In this document: in pieces, positions 1-13,731 of the stretch | Position numbering within the stretch: the first letter of the stretch is position 1 | Layout of the letters: every line of letters begins with the position of its first letter | Source: Flavobacteriales bacterium | GTDB lineage: Bacteria > Bacteroidota > Bacteroidia > Flavobacteriales_D > Parvicellaceae | Reading direction: 5' to 3' | Assembly (NCBI GenBank): GCA_029251405.1 | Contig: JAQXDK010000007.1 | Coordinates: 1-64,000, forward strand | Length of the DNA: 64,000 bases | Made by a program: the position numbers and the translations under genes | Notes under the pieces: generated by a model | What the model was told of the DNA's origin: nothing | The model's input: the letters and a program-made list of their open reading frames with translations, nothing else | The model's database searches: none

Positions 1-423
1 AAAAGAGTTGGTAGAGGACAAGGGTCTGGTCATGGTGGCACATCAACAAGAGGTCATAAAGGAGCTAAATCAAGATCTGGTTACAAATCCAAAATCGGAT
101 TTGAAGGAGGCCAAATGCCACTACAAAGACGTGTTCCTAAATTTGGTTTCAAGAATATTAATAGAGTAGAATATAAAGGCATTAATTTAGATACTATTCA
201 AGTAATAATTGATAAAACTAAAGCTAAAGCTATAAATACTGAGATGATTGTTGAGAATGGTTTAGCAAATAAAAAAGATCTAATAAAAATCCTTGGAAGA
301 GGTGAACTTAAATCAAAAGTTGATATAACTGCTCATGGTTTTTCAGCAAAAGCTAAGTCCATTATTGAGGGTTTGGGTGGTAAAATAGAGCTTATAGAAA
401 AAAAGAAAGCAAAAGCTGAATGA
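1..423 (+). CDS. rplO: Ribosomal protein uL15, 5' end missing
   Basis: This is the C-terminal part of large-subunit protein uL15, which binds 23S rRNA late in 50S assembly. The frame is open from base 1, so the N-terminus lies outside the window. The visible part begins with the Gly-, Arg- and Lys-rich segment typical of uL15 (GQGSGHGG, then [11 protein letters not shown]) and continues through [18 protein letters not shown], a family hallmark. Its stop overlaps the secY start as ATGA, the usual L15-SecY arrangement of the spc operon. An ATG at 115 lies inside the conserved core and is not the true start. Confidence 0.97.
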   Translation, partial: KRVGRGQGSGHGGTSTRGHKGAKSRSGYKSKIGFEGGQMPLQRRVPKFGFKNINRVEYKGINLDTIQVIIDKTKAKAINTEMIVENGLANKKDLIKILGRGELKSKVDITAHGFSAKAKSIIEGLGGKIELIEKKKAKAE

Positions 424-1751
424 AAAATTTAATCAAAACATTAAAAGAAATTTGGGCAGTTGAAGCACTGAGAAAGCGTATCATGTATACACTTGCCCTT
501 ATTTTAGTTTATAGAATAGGTTCTTTTATAGTTTTACCAGGAATAGATACGGATAGATTAGCTTCTGCTGCTGCGGGAGATAATAGTATTCTTAATCTTA
601 TCAATATGTTCGCAGGAGGAGCTTTTTCTAGAGCCTCTATTATGGCATTAGGTATCATGCCTTATATTTCAGCTTCTATTGTCATGCAGTTGTTGGGTAT
701 GGCAGTACCTACATTTCAAAGACTGCAAAGAGAGGGTGAGAGTGGAAGAAAGAAAATTAACCAATATACAAGGCTTCTGACTATTGCTATTTGTTTATTT
801 CAAGCTCCAAGTTATATGGGCGCTTATGTTCCAGCAGAAGCTAGACTTAATGATTCTTTTTTGTGGTGGTTTCAGGTAACAGCAATACTAACAGCTGGAA
901 CTATGTTTGTTACATGGTTGGGAGAAAGAATTACTGATAGGGGAATTGGTAACGGAATATCATTAATTATTACCATAGGTATAATTGCAGGATTACCAGG
1001 AGCTTTTTTCCAAGAATTAGGTGCTAAAATTTATGATGGTGGTTTAGTAATTTTATTAGTAGAGATGGTAATATTATTATTGGTTATACTTCTCACTATA
1101 TTATTAGTTCAAGGAACCAGAAGAATTCCAGTTCATACAGCCAAAAGAGTAATTGGAAGGGGATCTAGGCAAGCTTTAGCTGGAGGACAAAGAAGTTATA
1201 TTCCTTTAAAAATTAATCAAGCTGGTGTTATGCCAATTATATTTGCACAAGCATTGATGTTTTTACCTTCTTTAATATTTCAGAATAGCTCATTCGGTGC
1301 TACATTTTCGAACATTCAAGGTTTTTGGTACAATGCGGTATTCTTTTTAATGATTGTAATTTTCACTTATTTCTATACAGCTATAATGATGAATCCGAAT
1401 CAAATGGCCGACGAATTAAAAAGAAACGGTTCGTTTATACCTGGTGTGAAGCCTGGTAAAAAAACAGCTGACTTTATTGAAGGTTTAATTTCAAGATTGG
1501 TGTTTCCTGGATCTATATTCTTAGGATTAATTGCAATTTTACCTGCTTTTGCAATGAATTTTGGAGTACAACAAGGATTTGCTTATTTCTTTGGAGGAAC
1601 ATCTTTACTTATTATGGTTGGAGTAGTATTAGATACGCTTCAACAAATTGAAAGTCACTTATTAAATAGACATTACGATGGGCTAATTAAAGGTGGCAGA
1701 ATTAAGGGCAGGTCTTCATCATCAGCAGTGACGATGAATCAAGCTCTTTAA
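420..1751 (+). CDS. secY: Protein translocase subunit SecY
   Basis: SecY is the channel-forming subunit of the SecYEG translocon in the inner membrane, exporting unfolded preproteins and inserting membrane proteins. The 443-residue product is of normal length and has about ten hydrophobic segments. Family signatures include the N-terminal amphipathic stretch before the first membrane segment ([12 protein letters not shown]), the plug-region residues [20 protein letters not shown], and [14 protein letters not shown]. It starts in a 4-bp ATGA overlap with rplO and is followed 9 bp later by map, so it is translated within the ribosomal protein operon. Confidence 0.98.
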   Translation: MKNLIKTLKEIWAVEALRKRIMYTLALILVYRIGSFIVLPGIDTDRLASAAAGDNSILNLINMFAGGAFSRASIMALGIMPYISASIVMQLLGMAVPTFQRLQREGESGRKKINQYTRLLTIAICLFQAPSYMGAYVPAEARLNDSFLWWFQVTAILTAGTMFVTWLGERITDRGIGNGISLIITIGIIAGLPGAFFQELGAKIYDGGLVILLVEMVILLLVILLTILLVQGTRRIPVHTAKRVIGRGSRQALAGGQRSYIPLKINQAGVMPIIFAQALMFLPSLIFQNSSFGATFSNIQGFWYNAVFFLMIVIFTYFYTAIMMNPNQMADELKRNGSFIPGVKPGKKTADFIEGLISRLVFPGSIFLGLIAILPAFAMNFGVQQGFAYFFGGTSLLIMVGVVLDTLQQIESHLLNRHYDGLIKGGRIKGRSSSSAVTMNQAL

Positions 1752-1760
1752 ATCTTTTCC

Positions 1761-2546
1761 ATGATTTTTTATAAAACTGGAGAAGAAATTGAACGAATTA
1801 GAAAAAGTTCTTTACTTGTTGGTAAAACTTTAGCAGAAGTTGCTAAAATAATTGAACCCGGTGTTACTACATTGGAACTAGATAAAGTTGCAGAGGAATT
1901 TATTAGAGATAATAATGCTGTCCCAGGTTTTTTGGGTTATGGTGGTTTTCCAAACAGCTTGTGTACATCTGTGAATAGTGCGGTTGTGCATGGAATTCCA
2001 AACAATGAACCATTAAAAAATGGAGATATTGTTTCGGTAGATTGTGGTGTTTTAATGGATGACTTTTATGGAGATTCAGCATATACATTTATGGTTGGTG
2101 AAGTTTCCGAGGAAATACAAAATCTTCTTAAAATCACACAAGAGTGTCTTGCACTTGCAATCGATCAGACAAAATCTGGTAATAGAATTGGAGACATTGG
2201 TTTTGCTGTTCAAAATCATGCTGAAAAAAATGGATTTGGTGTAGTAAGAGAATTAGTTGGTCATGGGTTAGGAAGATCTTTACATGAAAAACCAGAAGTT
2301 CCAAACTATGGGAAAAAAGGAAGAGGACATAAGATGAAACCAGGTTTAGTATTAGCTATCGAGCCTATGATAAATTTAGGGAAAAAAGAGGTGAAGCAAC
2401 TTAAAGATGGTTGGACTATCGAAACAAAAGATCGTCTACCCTCTGCCCATTTTGAACACGATGTAGTTATTGCACTAGACGGTTCACCAGAAGTTTTATC
2501 TTCATTTGAAGAAATTGAAAAAGTATTAAATAATAAAAGTCAATAA
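1761..2546 (+). CDS. map: Type I methionine aminopeptidase
   Basis: Removes the initiator methionine from nascent proteins in the cytosol. The 261-residue protein has the pita-bread fold signature with all five metal ligands visible: two Asp in [17 protein letters not shown], His in [11 protein letters not shown], Glu in AIEPMI and Glu in FEHDVVI. The secY-map-infA order is the classic end of the spc operon. It lacks the N-terminal SH3-like extension seen in some type I enzymes. Confidence 0.97.
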   Translation: MIFYKTGEEIERIRKSSLLVGKTLAEVAKIIEPGVTTLELDKVAEEFIRDNNAVPGFLGYGGFPNSLCTSVNSAVVHGIPNNEPLKNGDIVSVDCGVLMDDFYGDSAYTFMVGEVSEEIQNLLKITQECLALAIDQTKSGNRIGDIGFAVQNHAEKNGFGVVRELVGHGLGRSLHEKPEVPNYGKKGRGHKMKPGLVLAIEPMINLGKKEVKQLKDGWTIETKDRLPSAHFEHDVVIALDGSPEVLSSFEEIEKVLNNKSQ

Positions 2547-2551
2547 ATAGT

Positions 2552-2770
2552 ATGGCTAAACAGACGTCAATAGAGCAAGATGGTACGATAAGCGAAGCAT
2601 TATCAAATGCAATGTTTAGAGTCGAACTTGAAAATGGGCATATAATAACTGCACATATTTCTGGTAAGATGAGAATGCATTACATTAGGATTTTACCTGG
2701 TGATCGTGTTAAAGTAGAGATGTCACCATATGATTTAACAAAAGGAAGAATTACGTTTAGATACAAATAA
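2552..2770 (+). CDS. infA: Translation initiation factor IF-1
   Basis: IF-1 occupies the 30S A site during initiation. The 72-residue OB-fold protein is full length and shows the family signature: [17 protein letters not shown], then [25 protein letters not shown] and a C-terminal KGRITFRYK. It lies 5 bp after map and 7 bp before rpmJ in the ribosomal operon. Confidence 0.98.
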   Translation: MAKQTSIEQDGTISEALSNAMFRVELENGHIITAHISGKMRMHYIRILPGDRVKVEMSPYDLTKGRITFRYK

Positions 2771-2777
2771 TTAAAAA

Positions 2778-2894
2778 ATGAAAGTAAGAGCATCTATAAA
2801 AAAGAGATCTGCGGATTGCAAAATTGTAAGACGTAAAGGAAGATTGTATGTAATCAATAAAAAGAACCCTAAGTTCAAACAAAGACAAGGATAA
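2778..2894 (+). CDS. rpmJ: Ribosomal protein bL36
   Basis: A 38-codon ORF easily missed by length cutoffs. The product begins [19 protein letters not shown], carries K-G-R-L-Y-V-I-N, and ends NPKFKQRQG, the standard bL36 sequence. The zinc-ribbon ligands are only partly kept: one Cys is visible (in SADCKIVRR) and the other positions have changed (for example [12 protein letters not shown] lacks the Cys and His of zinc-binding forms), so this is the C-minus, zinc-free type. It sits between infA (7-bp gap) and rpsM (4-bp gap), its normal place. Confidence 0.96.
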   Translation: MKVRASIKKRSADCKIVRRKGRLYVINKKNPKFKQRQG

Positions 2895-2898
2895 TATT

Positions 2899-3276
2899 AT
2901 GGCAAGAATATCAGGAATAGATTTACCTAAAAATAAAAGAGGTGTCATAGGTTTAACCTATATATACGGCATTGGAAGAAGTACTGCACAGAAAATTTTA
3001 GCTGAAGCTGGAATAGATGAAAGTGTTAAGGTGCAAGATTGGAATGACGATCAATTAGGAATAATTAGAAAGCTTATATCAGAGACTTACAAAGTCGAAG
3101 GGGCTTTAAGGTCTGAAGTTCAATTGAACATAAAAAGATTGATGGATATTGGCTCTCAAAGAGGAATAAGACACAGAAATGGGTTACCCTTAAGAGGCCA
3201 AAGAACTAAAAATAATTCTAGAACTAGAAAAGGAAAGAGAAAAACTGTTGCCAATAAAAAGAAGGCTACTAAATAA
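2899..3276 (+). CDS. rpsM: Ribosomal protein uS13
   Basis: Small-subunit head protein that contacts 16S rRNA, tRNA and the 50S subunit. The 125-residue product starts [22 protein letters not shown] and contains [12 protein letters not shown] (helix-hairpin-helix) and the conserved [22 protein letters not shown] near the C-terminus (quoted here in parts: [22 protein letters not shown]). It begins the alpha-operon set rpsM-rpsK-rpsD-rpoA-rplQ. Confidence 0.97.
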   Translation: MARISGIDLPKNKRGVIGLTYIYGIGRSTAQKILAEAGIDESVKVQDWNDDQLGIIRKLISETYKVEGALRSEVQLNIKRLMDIGSQRGIRHRNGLPLRGQRTKNNSRTRKGKRKTVANKKKATK

Positions 3277-3294
3277 TATTTAAGACATAATCTT

Positions 3295-3678
3295 ATGGCT
3301 AAGCAATCAAAAAAGAAAAAAAACGTACAAATTAATCCACTTGGTGAAGCACATATACAAGCTTCATTTAATAACATCATCATTTCTTTATGCAATGATA
3401 AAGGTCAAGTAATATCTTGGTCATCTGCAGGGAAAATGGGATTTAGGGGTTCTAAAAAAAATACACCTTATGCCGCACAAATTGCAGCAGAAGAATGTAC
3501 AAAAGAAGCTTTTGAGTTCGGATTAAGAAAAGTAAAAGTTTATGTTAAGGGCCCTGGAGCAGGTAGAGAATCTGCGATAAGGAGCATTCATAATAATGGA
3601 GTAGAAGTCACTGAAATTGTTGATGTTACACCTATTCCCCACAATGGATGTAGACCCCCTAAAAGAAGAAGAGTATAA
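3295..3678 (+). CDS. rpsK: Ribosomal protein uS11
   Basis: Small-subunit platform protein near the mRNA exit and the anti-Shine-Dalgarno end of 16S rRNA. The 127-residue product shows the uS11 core: [47 protein letters not shown] and the C-terminal [17 protein letters not shown]. It lies 18 bp after rpsM. A 76-bp gap separates it from rpsD, unusually long for this operon, and that gap holds an inverted repeat. Confidence 0.98.
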   Translation: MAKQSKKKKNVQINPLGEAHIQASFNNIIISLCNDKGQVISWSSAGKMGFRGSKKNTPYAAQIAAEECTKEAFEFGLRKVKVYVKGPGAGRESAIRSIHNNGVEVTEIVDVTPIPHNGCRPPKRRRV

Positions 3679-3688
3679 ATTAAAACCA

Positions 3689-3740
3689 TAAAAGTTTATT
3701 ACATCGAAGGATACTGACCTTAATTCATGATAAACTTTTA
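3689..3740 (+). promoter_or_regulatory. Inverted repeat in the rpsD leader, candidate S4-responsive RNA
   Basis: Two perfect 11-bp arms, TAAAAGTTTAT (3689-3699) and ATAAACTTTTA (3730-3740), enclose a 30-nt loop. The structure lies between rpsK and rpsD, 14 bp before the rpsD ATG. No T-tract follows, so it is not a plain terminator. S4 represses its operon through an mRNA structure in other bacteria, which makes an autoregulatory leader plausible here. That function is inference. Confidence 0.4.
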
Positions 3741-3754
3741 ATAAAAATAAAACA

Positions 3755-4360
3755 ATGGCAAGATACAACGGTCCAAAATCAAAAATTGCTAGAAAATTCA
3801 GAGAACCTATTTTCGGTCCTGATAAAGCTCTAGAAAAAAAGAATTATCCACCTGGGATGCATGGTCCTAATAAAAGGAGGATGAAGCGTTCAGAATATGC
3901 AACTCAGTTGGCTGAGAAGCAAAAGGCTAAGTATACTTATGGAATATTAGAGAAACAATTTTCTAATATGTTCAAAAAGGCTTCTGCTAAATCTGGAATT
4001 ACTGGTGAAATACTTTTACAGTTATGTGAACAAAGATTAGACAATGTTGTTTTTAGACTTGGAGTTTCCCCAACAAGAAGAGGTGCTAGACAATTGGTTT
4101 CGCACAGACATATTACTGTAAATGGTAAAACCGTTAATATCCCATCTTATTCATTAAGAATTGGAGATGTTGTTGGAGTTAGAGAAAAATCTAAATCTAT
4201 GGTAATCATATCCTCCTCATTAAGTTCAGAAAAACAAGTTAATGAGTGGTTGTATTGGGATAATAACACTTTTACTGGTGAAGTTAAGGCAATACCAACT
4301 AGAGAACAGATTTCAGAAAATATTAAAGAACAATTAATTGTAGAACTTTACTCTAAATAA
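3755..4360 (+). CDS. rpsD: Ribosomal protein uS4
   Basis: Primary 16S-rRNA-binding protein that nucleates assembly of the 30S body and helps keep translation accurate. The 201-residue product has the S4 N-terminal domain ([28 protein letters not shown]) and an S4 RNA-binding domain at about residues 91-150 ([33 protein letters not shown]). The N-terminus lacks the zinc-binding Cys residues found in some S4 proteins. The leader before it contains a long-loop inverted repeat, possibly for autoregulation. Confidence 0.97.
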   Translation: MARYNGPKSKIARKFREPIFGPDKALEKKNYPPGMHGPNKRRMKRSEYATQLAEKQKAKYTYGILEKQFSNMFKKASAKSGITGEILLQLCEQRLDNVVFRLGVSPTRRGARQLVSHRHITVNGKTVNIPSYSLRIGDVVGVREKSKSMVIISSSLSSEKQVNEWLYWDNNTFTGEVKAIPTREQISENIKEQLIVELYSK

Positions 4361-4384
4361 TAGGAGTACTTAAAAATAAATAAT

Positions 4385-5377
4385 ATGGCAATTTTAGATT
4401 TCCAAAAACCAGAAAAAGTAATAATGTTAGAATCTACTGACTTCAGAGGTCAGTTTGAATTCAGACCACTAGAGCCAGGATATGGTATCACAGTTGGTAA
4501 TGCACTTAGAAGAATTCTATTGAATTCTATAGAGGGTTTTGCTATTGCATCTATTAAAATTGAAGGAGTTGAACACGAGTTCTCTACTATAAAAGGTGTT
4601 GTTGAAGACGTAACAGAAATAGTTTTAAATCTTAAACAAGTTAGGTTTAAAAGACAAATTGAAGATTCAGATTTTGAAGAAGTCAATGTTACCCTTTCTG
4701 GACAAGAAACTTTTACTGCAGGTGATATTGGTAAATTCACATCATCTTTTCAGGTATTAAACACAGACCATGTCATTTGTCACATGGAAAAATCAGTAAA
4801 ACTTAACATTCAAATTACAATTGTTAAAGGCAGAGGTTATGTTCCAGCTGAAGAAAATAAAACAGAAAGCGCACCTGTAGGTACTATTTTCACTGATTCT
4901 ATATTTACACCTATTAGAAATGTGAAATATACTATCGAAAACTTTCGTGTTGAGCAAAAAACTGATTATGAAAAATTAATATTTGATATTGATTCTGACG
5001 GATCTATTCACCCTAAAGAAGCTCTTAAAGAAGCAGCAAGAATTTTAATACATCATTTCATGCTTTTCTCTGATGAAAAAATAACATTAGACGAAGATGA
5101 GAAATCTGAAGCTGATGAATTTGATGAAACTTCTCTTCATATGAGACAATTGTTGAAAACAAGATTGGTTGATATGGATTTATCTGTAAGAGCTTTGAAT
5201 TGTCTTAAAGCTGCAGATGTTGAAACTTTAGGTGAGCTTGTAGCTTACAATAAGAATGATTTACTAAAGTTTAGAAACTTTGGAAAAAAATCACTTACAG
5301 AACTTGACGATTTAATTGAATCTAAAGGTTTATCTTTTGGTATGGATGTATCAAGATATAAATTAGACAGAGATTAA
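4385..5377 (+). CDS. rpoA: DNA-directed RNA polymerase subunit alpha
   Basis: Alpha dimerises to start RNA polymerase assembly and its C-terminal domain touches DNA and activators. The 330-residue protein has the N-terminal assembly domain ([27 protein letters not shown]) and an alpha-CTD from about residue 255 ([20 protein letters not shown], quoted as LSVRALNC and [10 protein letters not shown]; then [13 protein letters not shown]). Length and order are typical. It is preceded by rpsD (24 bp) and followed by rplQ (29 bp). Confidence 0.98.
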   Translation: MAILDFQKPEKVIMLESTDFRGQFEFRPLEPGYGITVGNALRRILLNSIEGFAIASIKIEGVEHEFSTIKGVVEDVTEIVLNLKQVRFKRQIEDSDFEEVNVTLSGQETFTAGDIGKFTSSFQVLNTDHVICHMEKSVKLNIQITIVKGRGYVPAEENKTESAPVGTIFTDSIFTPIRNVKYTIENFRVEQKTDYEKLIFDIDSDGSIHPKEALKEAARILIHHFMLFSDEKITLDEDEKSEADEFDETSLHMRQLLKTRLVDMDLSVRALNCLKAADVETLGELVAYNKNDLLKFRNFGKKSLTELDDLIESKGLSFGMDVSRYKLDRD

Positions 5378-5406
5378 TTATATTTCTTCGTTTTAAATAA
5401 TAGAAC

Positions 5407-6024
5407 ATGAGACACGGAAAAAAAACAAATCATCTAAGTAGGAAAACAGCTCACAGAAGTGCGTTGTTATCTAATATGGCTTGTTCATTGATTGAACATA
5501 AAAGAATCAATACTACTTTAGCTAAAGCTAAAGCTTTAAGAAAGTACGTAGAGCCTCTTATTACAAAATCTAAAGAAGATACGACTCATAACAGAAGAGT
5601 AGTTTTTAGATATCTTAAAAATAAGGATGCCTCTTCTGTACTTTTTAGAGATGTTGCTCCAAAAATCAGTGACAGACCTGGTGGTTACACAAGAATAATC
5701 AAGCTTAACAACCGACTAGGTGATAATGCTGAAATGGCGATGATTGAATTAGTTGATTTTAATGAATTATTAATCAAAGATCAATCTAAGAAGAAAAAGA
5801 CAAGAAGAAGAGGTGGTAAGAAAGCTACTTCCGAGGTTCAGAAGCCTAAAGAAAACATCGAAGCAATTGAAGATGCAGTAATAATAGAGGAAAGTTCTGA
5901 ATCTATTAATTCTGAAAAGGAAGCTTCTGAAAAAACGAAAAAAGATGAATCTCCAAAGTCAGAAACTAAAACCCCTGAAGAAAAAGATGATTCTAAAACA
6001 ACGGATCCTCCTAAGGAAGGTTAA
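5407..6024 (+). CDS. rplQ: Ribosomal protein bL17 with long charged C-terminal tail
   Basis: Large-subunit protein near the peptide exit tunnel. Residues 1 to about 120 are canonical bL17: [51 protein letters not shown], and DRPGGYTRI. After the core, about 80 residues rich in Lys, Glu and Ser form a low-complexity tail ([12 protein letters not shown], then [14 protein letters not shown]). Bacteroidota bL17 proteins commonly carry such tails, so this is an extension and not a fusion. It is the last gene of the operon; a hairpin and T-run follow. Confidence 0.97.
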   Translation: MRHGKKTNHLSRKTAHRSALLSNMACSLIEHKRINTTLAKAKALRKYVEPLITKSKEDTTHNRRVVFRYLKNKDASSVLFRDVAPKISDRPGGYTRIIKLNNRLGDNAEMAMIELVDFNELLIKDQSKKKKTRRRGGKKATSEVQKPKENIEAIEDAVIIEESSESINSEKEASEKTKKDESPKSETKTPEEKDDSKTTDPPKEG

Positions 6025-6041
6025 TAAAAATAATTTTATTT

Positions 6042-6071
6042 AAAAGGTAGTTAATAACTACCTTTTTTTTT
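6042..6071 (+). terminator. Intrinsic terminator of the ribosomal protein operon
   Basis: An 11-bp perfect stem, AAAAGGTAGTT (6042-6052) with AACTACCTTTT (6056-6066), has a 3-nt loop, and an unbroken T-run extends to 6071. It starts 17 bp after the rplQ stop. It is the only strong intrinsic terminator seen in the window. Confidence 0.9.
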
Positions 6072-6105
6072 GCATTAAAAATTTTCTTAGTCTTATAGTA
6101 AAAAT

Positions 6106-6113
6106 TATTTTTG
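6106..6113 (+). promoter_or_regulatory. Bacteroidota -7 box for carA
   Basis: TATTTTTG matches the TAnnTTTG -7 element of Bacteroidota sigma-ABfr. It ends 4 nt before the carA GTG and follows the operon terminator. Transcription should begin at or beside the start codon, giving a leaderless mRNA. No convincing -33 box was seen. Confidence 0.65.
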
Positions 6114-6117
6114 TAAA

Positions 6118-7215
6118 GTGAAATCAAAAGATATAAACACGGTTTTAGTTCTCTCAGACGGAACTATATTCAAAGGGAAATCCTGTGGGAAAATTGGAAC
6201 GACTACAGGTGAGATAGCTTTTAATACGGGCATGAGTGGTTATCAAGAAATATTTACAGACCCCTCATACCATGGTCAAATAATCACCATGGCTAACGCC
6301 CATATTGGTAACTATGGAACTAATAAACTGGAAGTTGAATCTAATTCATCCCAAATTAAAGGATTAGTAGTAAAGAAATTCGCACATCACTTTTCAAGAT
6401 ATGGAGACGACAATGAACTGTTAAATGAATTTTTATTAAAAGACAATGTAGTAGGGATTAAAGATGTTGATACAAGAGCATTAATAAGTCATATACGAGA
6501 AAATGGAGCGCAAAATGCGATTATATCTTCTGAGGATAAATCACTAGACGAATTAAAAGTTCTTCTTTCTAAAGCGCCTAATATGAAAGGCTTAGAGCTA
6601 GCATCTAAAGTTTCTACTAAGCAACCCTATGAAGTTGGTAATGGTAAATATAAAGTTGCTTTAATAGACTTTGGTGTCAAAAAAAATATAATCAGATGTT
6701 TAAATGAAAGAGATTGTATGGTTAGAGTATTTCCTTTCGATGTTTCTCTGGAAGACGTTAAATCTTTTAATCCTGATGGTATAATGTTGTCTAATGGTCC
6801 TGGTGACCCTGAACCTTTAAAAGAATCTATCAATTTAGTAAAAGAATTGGTTGATTTAAATTTTCCAATTTTTGGTATATGCTTAGGACATCAAGTTCTA
6901 GCTCTTTCTCAAGGTTTAAAAACAGAGAAAATGCACAACGGACACAGAGGAATCAACCATCCAATAAAGAATTTAATCACAAGTAAATGTGAAATAACGT
7001 CTCAGAACCATGGGTTTGTTGTCAATAAAAAGGAAGTTGAAAAGCATGCTGGGGTAGCGTTGACTCATCTACATCTTAATGATAATACTGTAGCTGGAAT
7101 ATCTTTAATTGGTAAAAAAGCTTTTTCAGTTCAATATCATCCAGAATCGTCTCCTGGTCCAAACGACTCAAGGTATTTATTCGACCAGTTTGTAGAAAAT
7201 ATTAAAAAACAGTAA
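6118..7215 (+). CDS. carA: Carbamoyl-phosphate synthase small subunit
   Basis: CarA hydrolyses glutamine and passes ammonia to CarB for carbamoyl phosphate, feeding arginine and pyrimidine synthesis. The 365-residue protein has the N-terminal CPSase small-chain domain (GEIAFNTGMSGYQEIFTDPSY) in residues 31-51, here given as GEIAFNTGMSG plus YQEIFTDPSY, and a class I glutamine amidotransferase domain with nucleophile Cys255 (FGICLGHQ), His341 and Glu343 (QYHPESSPGP). It starts with GTG, since no ATG precedes the conserved VLVLSDGT. carB is not in the window. Its promoter abuts the start codon. Confidence 0.96.
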   Translation: MKSKDINTVLVLSDGTIFKGKSCGKIGTTTGEIAFNTGMSGYQEIFTDPSYHGQIITMANAHIGNYGTNKLEVESNSSQIKGLVVKKFAHHFSRYGDDNELLNEFLLKDNVVGIKDVDTRALISHIRENGAQNAIISSEDKSLDELKVLLSKAPNMKGLELASKVSTKQPYEVGNGKYKVALIDFGVKKNIIRCLNERDCMVRVFPFDVSLEDVKSFNPDGIMLSNGPGDPEPLKESINLVKELVDLNFPIFGICLGHQVLALSQGLKTEKMHNGHRGINHPIKNLITSKCEITSQNHGFVVNKKEVEKHAGVALTHLHLNDNTVAGISLIGKKAFSVQYHPESSPGPNDSRYLFDQFVENIKKQ

Positions 7216-9280
<2,065 letters not shown>

Positions 9281-9291
9281 ATCATTTATTG

Positions 9292-9299
9292 TTTCTTTG
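9292..9299 (+). promoter_or_regulatory. Possible -7 box for icd
   Basis: TTTCTTTG differs from TAnnTTTG at one position and lies 30 nt before the icd ATG in the 49-bp gap after the lysozyme gene. This is weak evidence; cotranscription with eno is the alternative. Confidence 0.3.
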
Positions 9300-9320
9300 T
9301 CATCATTATTAATTTAATAA

Positions 9321-11555
<2,235 letters not shown>

Positions 11556-11556
11556 T

Positions 11557-13728
11557 TCAAAATTGGAATCTTAATTGAGCACGCACGTCCGTTTTTGAGG
11601 GTCCTTCAATTTCGTTCAGTCCAGAGCCTATGATATCACGATTGGTGTACAACCAATTCCCCCATCTTAGCCATAAATCAATTCCTTTCTTTATTTGATA
11701 TCTTAAAGTTAAGTATGTTCTAGAGCCTTGGTAATAATAGGCTGGTATTCTAAAATAATACAGCACATCGTTTTCATAACTGTATATACGAGAATTGTAG
11801 GAATCTGAGTCAAAAAGAGCAAATCTTGCTGTAAAGGATAATTTACTTTCCTTTGGTTTATAAGTAACATCTTGTAGAATTAAAACCCCATTTTCTAAAA
11901 CTCCTCCATTTCTATTATAACTGCAATATTCTACTCTATTTCTAATCCTTATTGACTCTGTAATTAAAGAATTAATATTTAGTCTGAAGTTCCATTGATC
12001 AATATCTGATAAGGGTGTGATATCTCTACCATTTTTTTCGTTCGAATTATAAGGTTTATTTCTATGTCTTATTCTTGCATAAATATTTAATTTTTTTGAC
12101 GGATGATATAGTACTTGTAAAAATCCATCTATCCCATTAGAATTTGGTTGACTAACTTGATATTTCATCCAAGGAAATTTAAATTGATCTAAGTAGGCAG
12201 ACAACTCCCAATAATTATTTAATTTGAAATCTATTCCAGTAAACAACCCCTTTTCATTTACTGGTCTGCTTCCCTCACTAATTGCATTAGAGAACATTGA
12301 TTGATAATTTTGCCCGTAACTTCTGTAGAGAATAGAAATACCTAACCTAGGATGTAATGAAGCCATAAGACCGTGAATGTTTGCTATTCCTCCATTTAAA
12401 CTTCTACTGGATTCACCATATAAATTCACATTTCTCCTAACTAGGCTGTAATGAAAACCATTAACTAAGTTTTCACTACTGTTAAAGTCATACTGATTGT
12501 AAGTACTAAGTTGACGATCTAAGGACCCATTGTATTTTGTATATGCACCAATAAAACCAAGTTTAATAAAGTTGTTTTCATAAGAAAGCTCTCCACCTAA
12601 TATATTTTCTTCAAATACGTCTTTATCTTGAAGTTCTCCAATGGTAGTATGTATCCCTGAGGCTTGGAAACTACTTATAACAAGCGAGCCATCTTGTAAT
12701 GATGTATCCTCAACTATATTGGCATCCAGCATTTTCTTAGATCCAAAAGCTAATAATTTAAATTCTTTCATTTTTATGGAAAATGCTCCACCTCTAAGAA
12801 AAGAATTTTCGTCGATTGAGGAATATGGTTTTATGCCTACCGCATTTCTTTTTAAACTCATAATATTTGAAGATTTTCCCATTGCTAAACCGGACCAAAA
12901 AGTGAGTCCCTGACCAAGTTGAATATGGTAATCTCCAAAGGCCAAAACGTCGATTTTGCCAACTTCTTTTAAGTAAAAATGTGCAGAGTAAAAGTCAAAT
13001 CCTTTTGGAGAATTTATATTAAATAATTCATCTGCTCTAGGATTCCCTAAAAAAGTTTCTCCAGCATCTTTTTCGGTAGTAAATCCAAAACTTAAATGTT
13101 TTTGGTATTTAAATCGATACCTCATGTATAAATTATCTGGAGAACCTAGAGTTTTACTATTGGGACTGCTCAACCAAGTGCTGTCGTCTAGATTAACTTG
13201 GCCACTTGTTGTATTTAAAACTCTTGAATATCGTATAAAAAAATCATTTTTCCCGTTTTTAAACATATCTAAAAGAGACAAATGTGTAGAATTGAAATTT
13301 TCATTTATAGTCACGAAGGGTAAAATTTTTCTGATGACATTGGAACTAAAAGTATTTAAAGATTGCAGTTCATATATATTTAAAAATTTGCCATATTTTT
13401 CTTTATGTTGGATTAAAGAACTTATTTGGAATTGATTAAGTATTAATAGTTGTTCTAAATCATATTTAATTTCTTTTTTATTTAGATTAATAGGGTGTTC
13501 GTAATAGAAATTTAGTTGATCGAAAAGTGTAGTGTAGTCTATATTCTCATCCTCATTATTTTCTGCAATATTTTCTATAGTTTGTTCTATTAAATATTGT
13601 TTTTTCATTTCCTTATAGGACGATGATGATTTTAATTTTATTTTTTCAATTGGAGTCTTCTCTTGAGCTGAAATAACAGTGTTAAGTAGACCGACAATTA
13701 CTATTAAATATTTCAGTTGGGATTTCAA
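11557..13728 (-). CDS. Helix-hairpin-helix outer-membrane barrel protein, function unknown
   Basis: A 723-residue secreted protein with a TTG start and signal peptide (MKSQLKYLIVIVG to ISAQ). The N-terminal part (about residues 60-160) has helical ComEA/helix-hairpin-helix-like sequence (INLNKKEIKYDLEQLLILN, in parts; FQISSLIQHKEKYG, IYELQSL). From about residue 170 it is rich in alternating aromatic strands and ends in VRAQLRFQF, as outer-membrane barrels do. Such HhH-plus-barrel proteins occur across Bacteroidota without a known role. It lies 3 bp after the barrel gene at 13732-14544, suggesting one operon. Confidence 0.6.
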   Translation of the reverse strand: MKSQLKYLIVIVGLLNTVISAQEKTPIEKIKLKSSSSYKEMKKQYLIEQTIENIAENNEDENIDYTTLFDQLNFYYEHPINLNKKEIKYDLEQLLILNQFQISSLIQHKEKYGKFLNIYELQSLNTFSSNVIRKILPFVTINENFNSTHLSLLDMFKNGKNDFFIRYSRVLNTTSGQVNLDDSTWLSSPNSKTLGSPDNLYMRYRFKYQKHLSFGFTTEKDAGETFLGNPRADELFNINSPKGFDFYSAHFYLKEVGKIDVLAFGDYHIQLGQGLTFWSGLAMGKSSNIMSLKRNAVGIKPYSSIDENSFLRGGAFSIKMKEFKLLAFGSKKMLDANIVEDTSLQDGSLVISSFQASGIHTTIGELQDKDVFEENILGGELSYENNFIKLGFIGAYTKYNGSLDRQLSTYNQYDFNSSENLVNGFHYSLVRRNVNLYGESSRSLNGGIANIHGLMASLHPRLGISILYRSYGQNYQSMFSNAISEGSRPVNEKGLFTGIDFKLNNYWELSAYLDQFKFPWMKYQVSQPNSNGIDGFLQVLYHPSKKLNIYARIRHRNKPYNSNEKNGRDITPLSDIDQWNFRLNINSLITESIRIRNRVEYCSYNRNGGVLENGVLILQDVTYKPKESKLSFTARFALFDSDSYNSRIYSYENDVLYYFRIPAYYYQGSRTYLTLRYQIKKGIDLWLRWGNWLYTNRDIIGSGLNEIEGPSKTDVRAQLRFQF

Positions 13729-13731
13729 TAG

